From: Amycolatopsis echigonensis
GTDB lineage: Bacteria; Actinomycetota; Actinomycetes; Mycobacteriales; Pseudonocardiaceae
NCBI RefSeq assembly: GCF_014174495.1
Contig: NZ_JACJHR010000039.1
Coordinates: 1 to 64,000 of the forward strand
Direction: 5' to 3'
Length of the DNA stretch: 64,000 nt
The notes under the pieces are model-generated. The model did not search any database. It was not told the DNA's origin and saw nothing but the letters and a program-made list of their open reading frames with translations. Below are positions 50,685-59,135 of this stretch, one piece after another (the stretch's first letter is position 1; every line of letters starts with the position of its first letter). Position numbers and translations under genes: made by a program.

Positions 50685-51731
50685 ATGGACCAGAACCTGT
50701 TCAACGACATCTGCTTGCGCCAGCTGACTTTTTCGGGCGTGCACGAGGGGGAGACGGTCGTCGTGCTGACGCGCGGCGCCGAGCGCGCGGAGTACGCGGA
50801 TGCCTTCCTCTGGGCCGCCCAGCAGCTCGGTGCCGCGACCTACCACATGCGGCTGCCGTCGCCGGCGAGCGCGTCCGGCGCGTGGGCGGTCGGGGATTCC
50901 GGCCTTGACCAGCTGCCGCTCGCCGTCGAGGCGCTGAAGGCCGCGGACATGGTCGTGGACTGCACGTTCCTGCTGTTCAGCGAGGAGCAGTTCGCGATCC
51001 AGGCCGCCGGCACCCGGATCCTGACCGCCGTCGAACCGCCCGAGCTGCTGGCCCGGCTGATGCCGACGAAGGAACTGCGCGAGCGCGTCGAGATCGGCGC
51101 GGAACTGCTGGCCAAGGCCAAGACCATGCGGATCACCAGCCCGCACGGGACGGACGTGACCTACCAGCTGGGCGTGTACCCGACGATGAGCGAGTACGGC
51201 TACACCGACCAGCCGGGCCGCTGGGACCACTGGCCGGCGGCGTTCGTGTTCACCGGCGGTTCCGACGACGGCGTGGACGGCAAGATCGTGCTCGCGCCCG
51301 GCGACGTGCTGCTGCCGTTCAACACCTATGTCCAGACGCCGGTCGAGCTGACCATCGAAAAGGGCTTCATCCAGGACATCCGCGGCGGCGCGGGCTCGTC
51401 CGGCCTCGACGCCGACCTGCTGCGCAGCTACATCGAGTCCTTCCACGACCCGCGTGGCTACGGCATGTCGCACGTCGGCTGGGGCCTCGACGAGCGGGCG
51501 CACTGGCACGGCCTGACCCAGTTCCCCGGCGGCATGGGCATGGAACTGCGGAGCTTCTACGGCAATGTCATGTTCTCGATCGGCCCGAACAACGAACTCG
51601 GCGGCCCGAACGACACGGCCTGCCACTTCGACATCCCGATGCGCGGCAACAGCCTGTACCTCGACGACGAGCTGATCGTCGACGCGGGCGAGCTGACCGT
51701 GAAGGACATGCGCCCGGCGGCGAAGCGATGA
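50685..51731 (+). CDS. nicX: 2,5-dihydroxypyridine 5,6-dioxygenase
   Basis: A 348-residue non-heme iron dioxygenase opening the pyridine ring to N-formylmaleamate. The iron ligands known for Pseudomonas NicX (two His and an Asp near 265, 318 and 320) have counterparts at His263 in GMSHVGWGL, and His314 and Asp316 in ACHFDIPMRG. ATG 50685 has AAAGGAGG upstream. It leads the second nic operon with the isomerase. Confidence 0.92.
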   Translation: MDQNLFNDICLRQLTFSGVHEGETVVVLTRGAERAEYADAFLWAAQQLGAATYHMRLPSPASASGAWAVGDSGLDQLPLAVEALKAADMVVDCTFLLFSEEQFAIQAAGTRILTAVEPPELLARLMPTKELRERVEIGAELLAKAKTMRITSPHGTDVTYQLGVYPTMSEYGYTDQPGRWDHWPAAFVFTGGSDDGVDGKIVLAPGDVLLPFNTYVQTPVELTIEKGFIQDIRGGAGSSGLDADLLRSYIESFHDPRGYGMSHVGWGLDERAHWHGLTQFPGGMGMELRSFYGNVMFSIGPNNELGGPNDTACHFDIPMRGNSLYLDDELIVDAGELTVKDMRPAAKR

Positions 51732-52498
51732 CCGACCACCACATCGGGATGATCGTCCCGAGCTCCAACCTGACCATGGAAACCGAGCTGCCGCGGATGC
51801 TGCGTGCCCGCGAGGAGCGGTACCCGGAGGACCGGTTCGTCTTCCACTCCGCCCGCGCGCGCATGCAGCACGTGACACCGGAGCAGTTGCGCGCGATGAA
51901 CGCCCAGGCGGAACGCGCGGCGACGGAACTGGCCGACGCGCGGCCGGGCGTCGTGGCGACCGCGTGTCTGGTCGCGATCATGGCCCAGGGACCGGGTTAT
52001 CACTGCACCGCCGAGGAGTCGATCAGGTCGGCGTTGCGCGCGGAGGGCTCGGATGCGCCGGTGGTTTCGTCCGCGGGCGCGCTGTTGTCCGGGATCGCCG
52101 CGCTGGAGGCGAAGCGGGTCGCGATCGTGACGCCGTATATGAAGCCGTTGACCCAGGCGGTCGTCGAGTACCTGGAGGACGCGGGCGTCGAGGTGGTCGA
52201 CTCGCTCTCGCTGGAGGTGCCGGACAACCTGGCGGTGGCGCGGCTCGACCCGGCGGATCTGCTTGAGCACTACCGGAAACTGGACCTGTCGCGGGCGGAC
52301 GCGCTGGTGCTGTCGGCGTGCGTGCAGATGCCGTCGCTGCCGTCGATCCAGCCGGTGCAGGACGCGGTGGGCATCCCGGTGCTGTCGGCGGCCACGGCCA
52401 CGACGTTCCGGATCCTCGGCGAGCTCGGTCTCAAGCCGGAGGTGCCGGGGGCGGGGCATTTGCTGAGCGGGAAGGTGTCGGCGGCGAAGGCTGCCTAG
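51728..52498 (+). CDS. nicE: Maleate cis-trans isomerase
   Basis: A 256-residue Asp/Glu-racemase-fold enzyme converting maleate to fumarate. The two catalytic cysteines are Cys80 (VATACLVAI) and Cys198 (LSACVQMPS), the same 118-residue spacing as Cys76/Cys194 of the characterised actinobacterial enzyme. ATG 51728 overlaps the nicX stop in ATGA. It completes the route to the citric acid cycle. Confidence 0.93.
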   Translation: MTDHHIGMIVPSSNLTMETELPRMLRAREERYPEDRFVFHSARARMQHVTPEQLRAMNAQAERAATELADARPGVVATACLVAIMAQGPGYHCTAEESIRSALRAEGSDAPVVSSAGALLSGIAALEAKRVAIVTPYMKPLTQAVVEYLEDAGVEVVDSLSLEVPDNLAVARLDPADLLEHYRKLDLSRADALVLSACVQMPSLPSIQPVQDAVGIPVLSAATATTFRILGELGLKPEVPGAGHLLSGKVSAAKAA

Positions 52499-52543
52499 CG
52501 CGGAATCCCGAGGCCAGGCTGGTCTGTCCTCGGGATTCGCCGG

Positions 52544-53404
52544 TTACCGACGGCGGGCGGCCACCCGTTCGCGGACCCGCGGCGCGACCTCCCGGGCGAA
52601 CAGCCGGATGGCGTCGGCGGAGTCCGCGGACAGGAGAAACGCGCTCATCCCGTGCGTGAGCGCGAGTTCGGCGAGCTGGTCCGCCCATTCGCCGGTGCTG
52701 CCGGACGGAATCCCCGGCAGGTTGTACAGCCGCCGGATCTCGGCGGGGGACCGGCCCGCCTTCCGGGCCGCTTCGTCGATGAGCGCGTTCGCGGCGGGCA
52801 GGCGCTCCGGCGGGACGCGGGTCATGCTCGGCAGCCAGCCGTCCGCGGACCGGCCGATCAGGCGCAGCGTCCGCGGGCCGAGCGCGCCGAGCCAGAGCTC
52901 CATCCGGTGTGCGGGGAACGGGCCCGGCGGAGCGCCGGCGAGCCGGTGATGCGAGCCGGACACGCTGGCCGGCGGCCCGGGTGTCCACAGTGCACGGACG
53001 ACTTCGATTGCTTCCGTGAGCGCGTCGAAGGCTTCGCCGGGGGTGTACCGCGGACCGCCTTGGGCGGCGATGTCGCCCCAGTACGCGCCCGCGCCGAGGG
53101 CGAGTTCGGCGCGGCCGCCGCTGAGCAGGTCGAGACTCGCCGCCGAGCGCGCGAGCACCGCGGGCGGGCGCAGGGGCAGGTTGGCGACGTTGGGGAACAC
53201 GCGCACCCGCTCGGTGCGCGCCGCGAGGACGCTCAGCACGGTCCACGCGTCGAGCAGATCCGGCCGGTACGGACGGTCCGGCACGCTGAGCAGCTCGAGC
53301 CCGGCGGTGTCGGCGGCTTCGGCGAGCGCGGTCGCCGCGCCGGGGTCGGCGGCTTCCGGCAGGAGGACGACGCCGAACTGGAGGTCGTGGCCGTAGTCAG
53401 GCAT
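52544..53404 (-). CDS. LLM-class (F420-type) flavin oxidoreductase
   Basis: A 286-residue bacterial-luciferase-like TIM barrel: LQFGVVLLPEA, ERVRVFPNVANLPLRPPAVLARSAASLDLLSGGRAELALGAG region, and GPRTLRLIGRSADGW. In actinobacteria such proteins mostly use F420. Substrate unknown. ATG 53404 is divergent from a MarR gene with two inverted repeats between, so it is probably MarR-controlled. Confidence 0.88.
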   Translation of the reverse strand: MPDYGHDLQFGVVLLPEAADPGAATALAEAADTAGLELLSVPDRPYRPDLLDAWTVLSVLAARTERVRVFPNVANLPLRPPAVLARSAASLDLLSGGRAELALGAGAYWGDIAAQGGPRYTPGEAFDALTEAIEVVRALWTPGPPASVSGSHHRLAGAPPGPFPAHRMELWLGALGPRTLRLIGRSADGWLPSMTRVPPERLPAANALIDEAARKAGRSPAEIRRLYNLPGIPSGSTGEWADQLAELALTHGMSAFLLSADSADAIRLFAREVAPRVRERVAARRR

Positions 53405-53422
53405 GCGTCGCCGGAAATCGTG

Positions 53423-53453
53423 TCATGACGACATGATTACCTAACGACATTAG
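53423..53453. promoter_or_regulatory. Two inverted repeats between LLM and MarR genes
   Basis: TCATG-ACGA-CATGA (53423-53436) and CTAA-CGACA-TTAG (53441-53453), both perfect, in the 75-base divergent spacer. Both contain ACGACAT, a possible shared half site. Confidence 0.55.
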
Positions 53454-53479
53454 TTCTGTCCAGCGGCTAGGATCCGGGC

Positions 53480-53947
53480 ATGGACGAACTGCGCCCGCCG
53501 ACCCTGCTCGCGCTGCCCTCGTACCTGGCCGGGCACGTCGCGCGGATCGGACGCCGGGAGCTCGTCAGCGCGCTCGAGGCGCACGACCTCCGGCTGCCGC
53601 ATTTCGCCGTGCTGGCCGGTCTTTCCGACTTCGGGCCGCTGGCGCAGCACGCGCTCGCCGACCGGCTTGGGCTCAACCGCAGCCACCTCGTGGGCTACCT
53701 GGACGAACTGGAGCGCCGGGAGCTCGTCGGCCGCGAACGCGACCCGGACGACCGGCGGCGCCAGCGCGTCACGCTCACCGAGGCCGGGAAGACGCTGACG
53801 CGGGAGCTGAAAGCCGAGGCCAGCCGTTCGCAGGACGCGTTCCTTGCCGAACTGTCCGCCCGAGAACGCGAAACGCTGATTTCCCTGCTGCGGCGGGTGG
53901 TGGTCGCGGACGACCGGGCGCGGTCCGGGGCCGGGCCGGGAGAGTAG
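53480..53947 (+). CDS. MarR-family regulator
   Basis: A 155-residue winged-helix repressor type: LPHFAVLAGLSDFGPLAQHALADRLGLNRSHLVGYLDELERRELV with the recognition helix, then the wing RDPDDRRRQRVTLTEAG. Divergent from the LLM oxidoreductase and likely its regulator and its own. Confidence 0.9.
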   Translation: MDELRPPTLLALPSYLAGHVARIGRRELVSALEAHDLRLPHFAVLAGLSDFGPLAQHALADRLGLNRSHLVGYLDELERRELVGRERDPDDRRRQRVTLTEAGKTLTRELKAEASRSQDAFLAELSARERETLISLLRRVVVADDRARSGAGPGE

Positions 53948-53960
53948 TTCCGTTTCGGGT

Positions 53961-53984
53961 GGTTGCCGTGCGGCGCAACGGGTA
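53961..53984 (+). promoter_or_regulatory. SigB/SigF-type promoter of the hemerythrin operon
   Basis: GGTTG 53961-53965, 14 bases, GGGTA 53980-53984, 32 bases before ATG 54017. Confidence 0.62.
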
Positions 53985-54016
53985 ACCGGAGGTTTCCCGA
54001 CACCCGAGGAGGCAGC

Positions 54017-54577
54017 ATGGCCGCACCCACCCGAACCGATCTGATCACCGTGATCACCGACGACCACCGCGACGTCGAGCGGGTGTTCGCCGAACTCGAG
54101 AGGGAACCCGAGGCGGGCAACCGGAAAGACGTGGTCGACCACGTGATCGCCGAGCTGGTCCGGCATTCCGTCGCCGAAGAGCAGCACATGTACCCGGCCG
54201 CGCGCAAGCACCTCGACGGCGGCGACCAGATCGCCGACCACGAGATCGAGGAGCACGCCGAGGCCGAGAAGGTGATGAAGCAGCTCGAGCGCAAGAACCC
54301 CGGGGAACCGGAGTACGAGGAGCTGCTCGGCAAGCTCATCGCCGACGTCCGGCACCACATCAAGGACGAGGAGAACGACCTGCTGCCGCGGCTGCGGGAG
54401 GCGTGTTCGGCCGAGGAGCTGGACAAGCTGGGCGAGCAGGTGCTGGCGGCGAAGAAGATCGCGCCGACCCGGCCGCATCCGGCCGCGCCGAGCAAGCCGC
54501 CGGCGAATTTGATCCTCGCGCCGGGAGCGGCGTTCGTCGACAAGATCCGCGACGCGCTGAGCGGGCGGAAGAGCTGA
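54017..54577 (+). CDS. Hemerythrin-like (HHE) protein
   Basis: A 186-residue four-helix diiron protein: DDHRDVERVFAELE (first His), LVRHSVAEEQHMYPA (His, Glu, His), DHEIEEHAEAEKVM and DVRHHIKDEENDLLPRL. All expected iron ligands are visible. Such proteins sense or bind O2, NO or peroxide. The last about 45 residues are a Pro/Ala tail. ATG 54017 has GAGGAGG upstream. Operon with the ATP-grasp (20 bases) and DUF2188 genes. Confidence 0.92.
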   Translation: MAAPTRTDLITVITDDHRDVERVFAELEREPEAGNRKDVVDHVIAELVRHSVAEEQHMYPAARKHLDGGDQIADHEIEEHAEAEKVMKQLERKNPGEPEYEELLGKLIADVRHHIKDEENDLLPRLREACSAEELDKLGEQVLAAKKIAPTRPHPAAPSKPPANLILAPGAAFVDKIRDALSGRKS

Positions 54578-54597
54578 CCGGACGGAAGAGCGAAACG

Positions 54598-55869
54598 ATG
54601 ACAGACGACGTGTTCGTGCTCGGTCTTGACGAGGAGAACGAGCGCATCCTGAGAAGACTCCCGTCCGCGGCCGGGCTGCGGTTCCGCCCGTTGCTCAGCC
54701 CGGACGAGCTGCAGCACGGCGAGATCGACTTCCCGGACCTGATGGATAAGGCCCGCCAGCAGCTGGACGATTTCGACGGCGAGCCCGCCGCGATCGTGAC
54801 CTATTGGGATTTCCCGGCCGCCAGCATGGCCCCGCTGCTGTGCGAGGAGCACGGCCTCCCGCACGTGCCGCTCCCGGCGGTGCTCAAATGCGAGCACAAG
54901 TACTGGAGCAGGCTCGAACAGCGGAAGGTGATCGACGAACTGCCGCCGTTCGGCATCGTCGACCTGGACGGGGACCCGCAGCCGCCGCCGGGGGTGGACT
55001 TCCCGATGTGGCTGAAACCGGTCAAGGGATTCTCGTCGGAACTGGCGTTTCACGTGCGGGACAAGCAGGGCTTCGCGGACGCCGTCGAGGAACTGCGGGA
55101 GGGCGTCGGACGGGTCGGGGACCCGTTCGAGGACGTGTTGCGCCAGGTCGATCTGCCGCGTGAGATCGCCGAGGTGGGCGGGGCCGCGTGCCTGGCCGAA
55201 TCCGAACTGCGCGGGGTCCAGGCGGCGGTCGAGGGGTACGTCTGGAAGGGCGAGGTGCACGTCTACGCCGCGCTGGATTCGCTCGATTTCCCCGGCCGGT
55301 CTTCGTTTCTGCGGCACCAATACCCGTCGCAGCTGCCGGACGAGACCGTCCGGCGGATGGCCGACATCGCCGAACGCGTGATGCGCCAGGTCGGTTTCGA
55401 GAACGGCACGTTCAGCATCGAGTTCTTCTGCGACCTGCAGTCCGGGCAGGTGTGCCTGCTGGAGATCAACCCGAGGCATTCGCAGTCGCACGCGGAGCTG
55501 TTCGAGCTGGTCGACGGCGTGGCCAACCACGAGATCATGGTCCGGCTCGGGCTCGGGCTGGAACCGCGCTTCCCGCGCGGCCGAGGGCAGTACCGCATCG
55601 CCGGCCGCTGTTACGTGCGCCGCTTCGACGGCGACGCGGTGGTGACCCGGATTCCGACCGAGGCGGAGATCTCCGCGCTGTGCGAGGAACTCGGCGGCAC
55701 GACGGTCTCGATCACGCCGGAGGAAGGCCAGCGGCTGTCCGACCTGCCTGAGCAGGACAGCTACTCCTTCGAACTGGCGGAGCTGATCATCGGCGCGGAC
55801 ACCGAGGACGACCTCGAGGCGAAGTACCGGACGTGCACGGAACGGCTGCGCTTCGAGTTCGAGGACTGA
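54598..55869 (+). CDS. ATP-grasp ligase-like protein
   Basis: A 423-residue ATP-grasp enzyme. MWLKPVKGFSSELAFHV near residue 140 is the ATP-binding Lys strand; VEGYVWKGEVHVYAALDS, FSIEFFCD and VCLLEINPRHSQSHAELFEL (metal Glu and Asn) complete the fold. Such enzymes form amide or thioester bonds via acyl phosphate; the substrates are unknown and no partner amino-acid gene is near. It sits between hemerythrin and DUF2188 in one operon. Confidence 0.85.
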   Translation: MTDDVFVLGLDEENERILRRLPSAAGLRFRPLLSPDELQHGEIDFPDLMDKARQQLDDFDGEPAAIVTYWDFPAASMAPLLCEEHGLPHVPLPAVLKCEHKYWSRLEQRKVIDELPPFGIVDLDGDPQPPPGVDFPMWLKPVKGFSSELAFHVRDKQGFADAVEELREGVGRVGDPFEDVLRQVDLPREIAEVGGAACLAESELRGVQAAVEGYVWKGEVHVYAALDSLDFPGRSSFLRHQYPSQLPDETVRRMADIAERVMRQVGFENGTFSIEFFCDLQSGQVCLLEINPRHSQSHAELFELVDGVANHEIMVRLGLGLEPRFPRGRGQYRIAGRCYVRRFDGDAVVTRIPTEAEISALCEELGGTTVSITPEEGQRLSDLPEQDSYSFELAELIIGADTEDDLEAKYRTCTERLRFEFED

Positions 55870-55891
55870 GTGCTGAAGGGGAGGAGCGAAG

Positions 55892-56128
55892 GTGGACGGC
55901 GACGTCGAGACGCTGTATGAGAACCAGTTGTGGAAGAACCGCGTGGAGGGGCATCAGCGCGCGGCGAACACGACGAAGTCCCGTGAGGAAGCGGTGAAAA
56001 CGGGACGGCATATGGCGAAGGCTCGGCGATCTGTCCACATTGTCCGGACCGAGGACGGGAAGGTGGCGAGCCGCGACGACTACCGGACGAGTCGTCGCGG
56101 CGTGCCGCTTCCCGTGGAGCCGGAGTGA
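55892..56128 (+). CDS. DUF2188-family small protein (copy 2)
   Basis: A 78-residue paralogue of the protein at 33590-33823: NQLWKNRVEGHQRAANTT, then TGRHMAKARRSVHIVRTEDG. GTG 55892 has GGGGAGGAG upstream. Third gene of the hemerythrin operon, 22 bases after the ATP-grasp stop. Confidence 0.8.
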   Translation: MDGDVETLYENQLWKNRVEGHQRAANTTKSREEAVKTGRHMAKARRSVHIVRTEDGKVASRDDYRTSRRGVPLPVEPE

Positions 56129-56137
56129 TCCCGGGGG

Positions 56138-57028
56138 TCAGCGGCGGAGGATGCGTTCGAGATGGTTGCGCGCCTGGCGGCCCTCGGGGATCTGCTGCAT
56201 GAGCCAGTTGTGGAACATGCCGGGGTATTCGGCGTAGTCGACGTCGATCCCGGCGTCACGGGCGCGGGCGGCGAAGCGGCGGGCGTCCGGGAGGAGCACG
56301 TCGCGGGTGCCGATGAACAAGCTGAACGGCCCGAGTCCGGTCAGGTCCGCGTAGAGCGGGCTGATCCGCGGGTCGTGCGGATCCGTGCCCTCGGCGTACA
56401 TCTTGCCCGCCTCCCGCAGCCCGGTGATGCCGAGCATCGGGTCGTGTTCGTCCAGCACGACCGAAATCGGGTCCTCCAGCGTCACGTCCAGCCACGGGGA
56501 CAGCAGAATCGTCTGTTTCGGCTGCGGCCGGCCCTCGTCCCGGAGCCGCTGCGCGACCGCCAGCGCGAGTGCGGCACCGGCGGAATCCCCGGACAGGACG
56601 GTGTTTTCCGCTGGCTCGGCGCCGAGGGTCTGCTCGAAGGCGGCCTGCACCATGGGGAGCGTTTCGACGTTGCTGTGCCGCGGGACGAGCGGATAGATCG
56701 GCAGCGTGACCGTGCAGCCGAGCCGGCGCACCAGATCAGCGGCGAACTCCCAGTGGTGCGATTCGATTTCCTCGACGTAACCGCCGCCGTGCAGGTGGAA
56801 GACATGCAGTCCGGCCTTGGCGCGCGGCCGCACGGTCCAGCACGCGTACCCGTGCACCTCCCGGTGCTCGAGGTCGAAACGCTTGCGCAGCTTCCGCGGC
56901 GGCCGGGCTTGTGACGGCCGCTGGTGGCGGTGCAGGCGCTGGTGCAGCACGCGGGCGTCGTCGTAGAAGGCCTTCTGCCGCGTCGCGCGCAGGTAGGCCT
57001 GATACAGCTGGGCTTTCAGGCTGATCAT
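56138..57028 (-). CDS. Alpha/beta hydrolase, hormone-sensitive-lipase type
   Basis: A 296-residue esterase: oxyanion HLHGGGYVEE near residue 78, nucleophile SGDSAGAALAL near 147, Asp in DPHDPRISP/ IGTRDVLLPDAR and His in PGMFHNWL. It acts on short acyl esters in relatives. The basic N-terminus has no signal peptide. ATG 57028; the GGGTA box ends 10 bases upstream, so probably leaderless. Confidence 0.9.
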   Translation of the reverse strand: MISLKAQLYQAYLRATRQKAFYDDARVLHQRLHRHQRPSQARPPRKLRKRFDLEHREVHGYACWTVRPRAKAGLHVFHLHGGGYVEEIESHHWEFAADLVRRLGCTVTLPIYPLVPRHSNVETLPMVQAAFEQTLGAEPAENTVLSGDSAGAALALAVAQRLRDEGRPQPKQTILLSPWLDVTLEDPISVVLDEHDPMLGITGLREAGKMYAEGTDPHDPRISPLYADLTGLGPFSLFIGTRDVLLPDARRFAARARDAGIDVDYAEYPGMFHNWLMQQIPEGRQARNHLERILRR

Positions 57029-57038
57029 GCCGGACGGA

Positions 57039-57064
57039 TACCCGATTTCCCGCCGCGGGCAACA
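57039..57064 (-). promoter_or_regulatory. SigB/SigF-type promoter of the HSL-type hydrolase
   Basis: TGTTG (complement of 57060-57064), 16 bases, GGGTA (complement of 57039-57043). Only one base separates its -35 box from that of the opposite promoter. Confidence 0.6.
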
Positions 57065-57065
57065 C

Positions 57066-57090
57066 CGTTTCGCGCGCGCCGGGCCGGGTA
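57066..57090 (+). promoter_or_regulatory. SigF-type promoter of the CocE/NonD hydrolase
   Basis: CGTTT 57066-57070, 15 bases, GGGTA 57086-57090, 10 bases before ATG 57101. Confidence 0.75.
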
Positions 57091-57100
57091 CCCGGCAGAC

Positions 57101-59131
57101 ATGATCACGCGCGCACTCCCCTCGCTGCCGTACGAGATCATCGAGGACGAGGACGTCCGGATCCCGGTTTCGGACGGCACCCGGCTGGCGGCGCGGATCT
57201 GGCGGCCCGCCGGATCGGAATCGCTGCCCGTGCCGGGAATCGTCGAGTACATCCCGTACCGCAAGCGAGACCTGACGTCCGTCCGCGACTCGATCCACCA
57301 TCCTTATCTCGCGGGGCACGGCTACGCCTGCGTGCGCGTCGACCTGCGCGGCTCCGGCGAGTCGGAGGGCGTGCTCGCGGACGAATACCTGGAACAGGAA
57401 CAACAAGACGCCGAGGACGTGCTGGCCTGGCTCGCCGACCGGCCGTGGTGCGACGGGCGCACCGGCATGATGGGCATTTCCTGGGGCGGGTTCGCCGCGC
57501 TGCAGGTGGCGGCGCGGAAACCGCCGAGCCTCGGCGCGATCGTCATCTCGTCGTTCACCGACGACCGGTTCGCCGACGACATGCACTACATGGGCGGCTG
57601 CCTGCTGTCGGACAACATCGCCGAGTCCGGGACGATGTTCGGCGAGGCCACGATGCCGCCCGATCCGGCGCTGGTGGGGGACCGCTGGCGCGAGATGTGG
57701 CTGGAGCGGCTGGAAAACTGCAGCCTGTGGGCCGAACAGTGGCTGCGTCACCAGCGTCGCGACAGCTACTGGCGGCACGCCTCGGTTTCCGAGGACTACG
57801 CCGGCGTGCAGTGTCCGGTGCTCGCGTCCAGCGGCTGGGCCGACGGCTATTCCAACGCGGTCACCCGGCTGCTGGCGAATCTCGACGTGCCGTGCCGCGG
57901 GCTGATCGGGCCGTGGTCGCACAAGTACCCGCACCTCGGCGAGCCCGGTCCGGCGATCGGGTACCTGCAGGAGGTCGTGCGCTGGTGGGACCACTGGCTG
58001 AAGGACGTCGACAACGGCGTGATGGACGGCCCGGTCCTGCGCACGTGGATGCAGGAAAGCGTGCCGCCGTCGACGTCCTATGAGGACCGTCCGGGCCGCT
58101 GGGTCGGGGAGTCGGAGTGGCCTTCGCCGCACATCCGGCCGACGGACTACGCGTTGGCGCGGCACCGGCTCGCGCGGCCCGGCGAGCCGGTGGCCGAGGA
58201 GCCGTTGAGCGTTTCCTCGCCCTTGTCGGTCGGGCAGTTCGCCGGGAAATGGGCGTCGTACAGCGCGCCGCCGGACCTGCCGTACGACCAGCGCGAGGAG
58301 GACGGCGGGTCGCTCGTGTTCGACACGGACGTGCTCGCCGACCGTTGCGAAATCCTCGGCGCGCCGGTGGTGAAGCTGCGGGTCTCGGCGGACCAGCCGG
58401 TGGCGATGGTGGCCGCGCGGCTGTCGGACGTCGCCCCGGACGGACGGGCGACGCGGGTGACCTACGGCCTGCTGAACCTCACGCACCGGGACGGCCACGA
58501 GGAACCGAAACCCCTTGCCCCCGGCGAAGAGTGCACTGTGGACTTTGAACTGAACGGGGTGGCGCAGGCGTTCCCGGCCGGTCACCGGATCCGGCTCGCG
58601 CTGTCCACTTCGTACTGGCCGCTCGCGTGGCCGCCGCCGAAACCGGTTACTCTCTCCGTGCGGACCGGGGCGAGCGCGCTGACCCTGCCGGTGCGGCCGA
58701 CCGGCGAACCGGACGAGGTCGCCCCGGACGAGTTCGGCGAGCCGGAAGGGACGCCGCCGCTGCCGACCACGCAGCTGAGCCGGCCGGAACAGAAGTGGAC
58801 GGTTTCGCGGGACCTGGTCGCCTACCACTCGGCATTGGACGTCGTGAAGAACTCCGGCACGATCCGGTACGACGACATCGACCTGGAAATCACCCGCGAC
58901 GTGCACGAGTGCTACACCTGGGTTGCCGACGATTTCTGTTCCCCGGCCGCGGAAACCTCGTGGACGGTGACCTTCGAACGGGACGACTGGCTGGTCCGGA
59001 CGGAGACGTACACGCGGGTCAGCTGCACCCCGGAGGAGTTCGTGATCGACGCTCAGCTGGACGGCTACGAGGGGGACCGGCGGCTGGTGTCGAGGAACTG
59101 GCATCGCCGGGTGCCGCGCGATCTCCTGTGA
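57101..59131 (+). CDS. CocE/NonD-family hydrolase (X-Pro dipeptidyl-peptidase type)
   Basis: A 676-residue alpha/beta hydrolase plus C-terminal jelly-roll. RVDLRGSGESEG near residue 82 and nucleophile MGISWGGFAALQ near 124 mark the catalytic domain; the beta domain begins near residue 400 (LVFDTDVLADRCEILGAPVV). CocE relatives cleave esters or amides such as cocaine or acyl-amino acids. No signal peptide. ATG 57101, leaderless by promoter position. Confidence 0.9.
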   Translation: MITRALPSLPYEIIEDEDVRIPVSDGTRLAARIWRPAGSESLPVPGIVEYIPYRKRDLTSVRDSIHHPYLAGHGYACVRVDLRGSGESEGVLADEYLEQEQQDAEDVLAWLADRPWCDGRTGMMGISWGGFAALQVAARKPPSLGAIVISSFTDDRFADDMHYMGGCLLSDNIAESGTMFGEATMPPDPALVGDRWREMWLERLENCSLWAEQWLRHQRRDSYWRHASVSEDYAGVQCPVLASSGWADGYSNAVTRLLANLDVPCRGLIGPWSHKYPHLGEPGPAIGYLQEVVRWWDHWLKDVDNGVMDGPVLRTWMQESVPPSTSYEDRPGRWVGESEWPSPHIRPTDYALARHRLARPGEPVAEEPLSVSSPLSVGQFAGKWASYSAPPDLPYDQREEDGGSLVFDTDVLADRCEILGAPVVKLRVSADQPVAMVAARLSDVAPDGRATRVTYGLLNLTHRDGHEEPKPLAPGEECTVDFELNGVAQAFPAGHRIRLALSTSYWPLAWPPPKPVTLSVRTGASALTLPVRPTGEPDEVAPDEFGEPEGTPPLPTTQLSRPEQKWTVSRDLVAYHSALDVVKNSGTIRYDDIDLEITRDVHECYTWVADDFCSPAAETSWTVTFERDDWLVRTETYTRVSCTPEEFVIDAQLDGYEGDRRLVSRNWHRRVPRDLL

Positions 59132-59135
59132 CGGG

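Noticed and set aside
41873..52498. Picolinate rather than nicotinate degradation
   Set aside because: The picolinate route needs a dihydroxypicolinate decarboxylase, which is absent, whereas a NicC-like decarboxylating monooxygenase is present. Not fully excluded.
3816..58547. Recurring short palindrome TCCACTGTGGA (near 3818, 6000 and 29066, partial near 58537)
   Set aside because: Mostly inside coding sequence in the codons TCC ACT GTG GA; probably a codon-context preference of the lineage rather than a site, though a genome count would be worthwhile.
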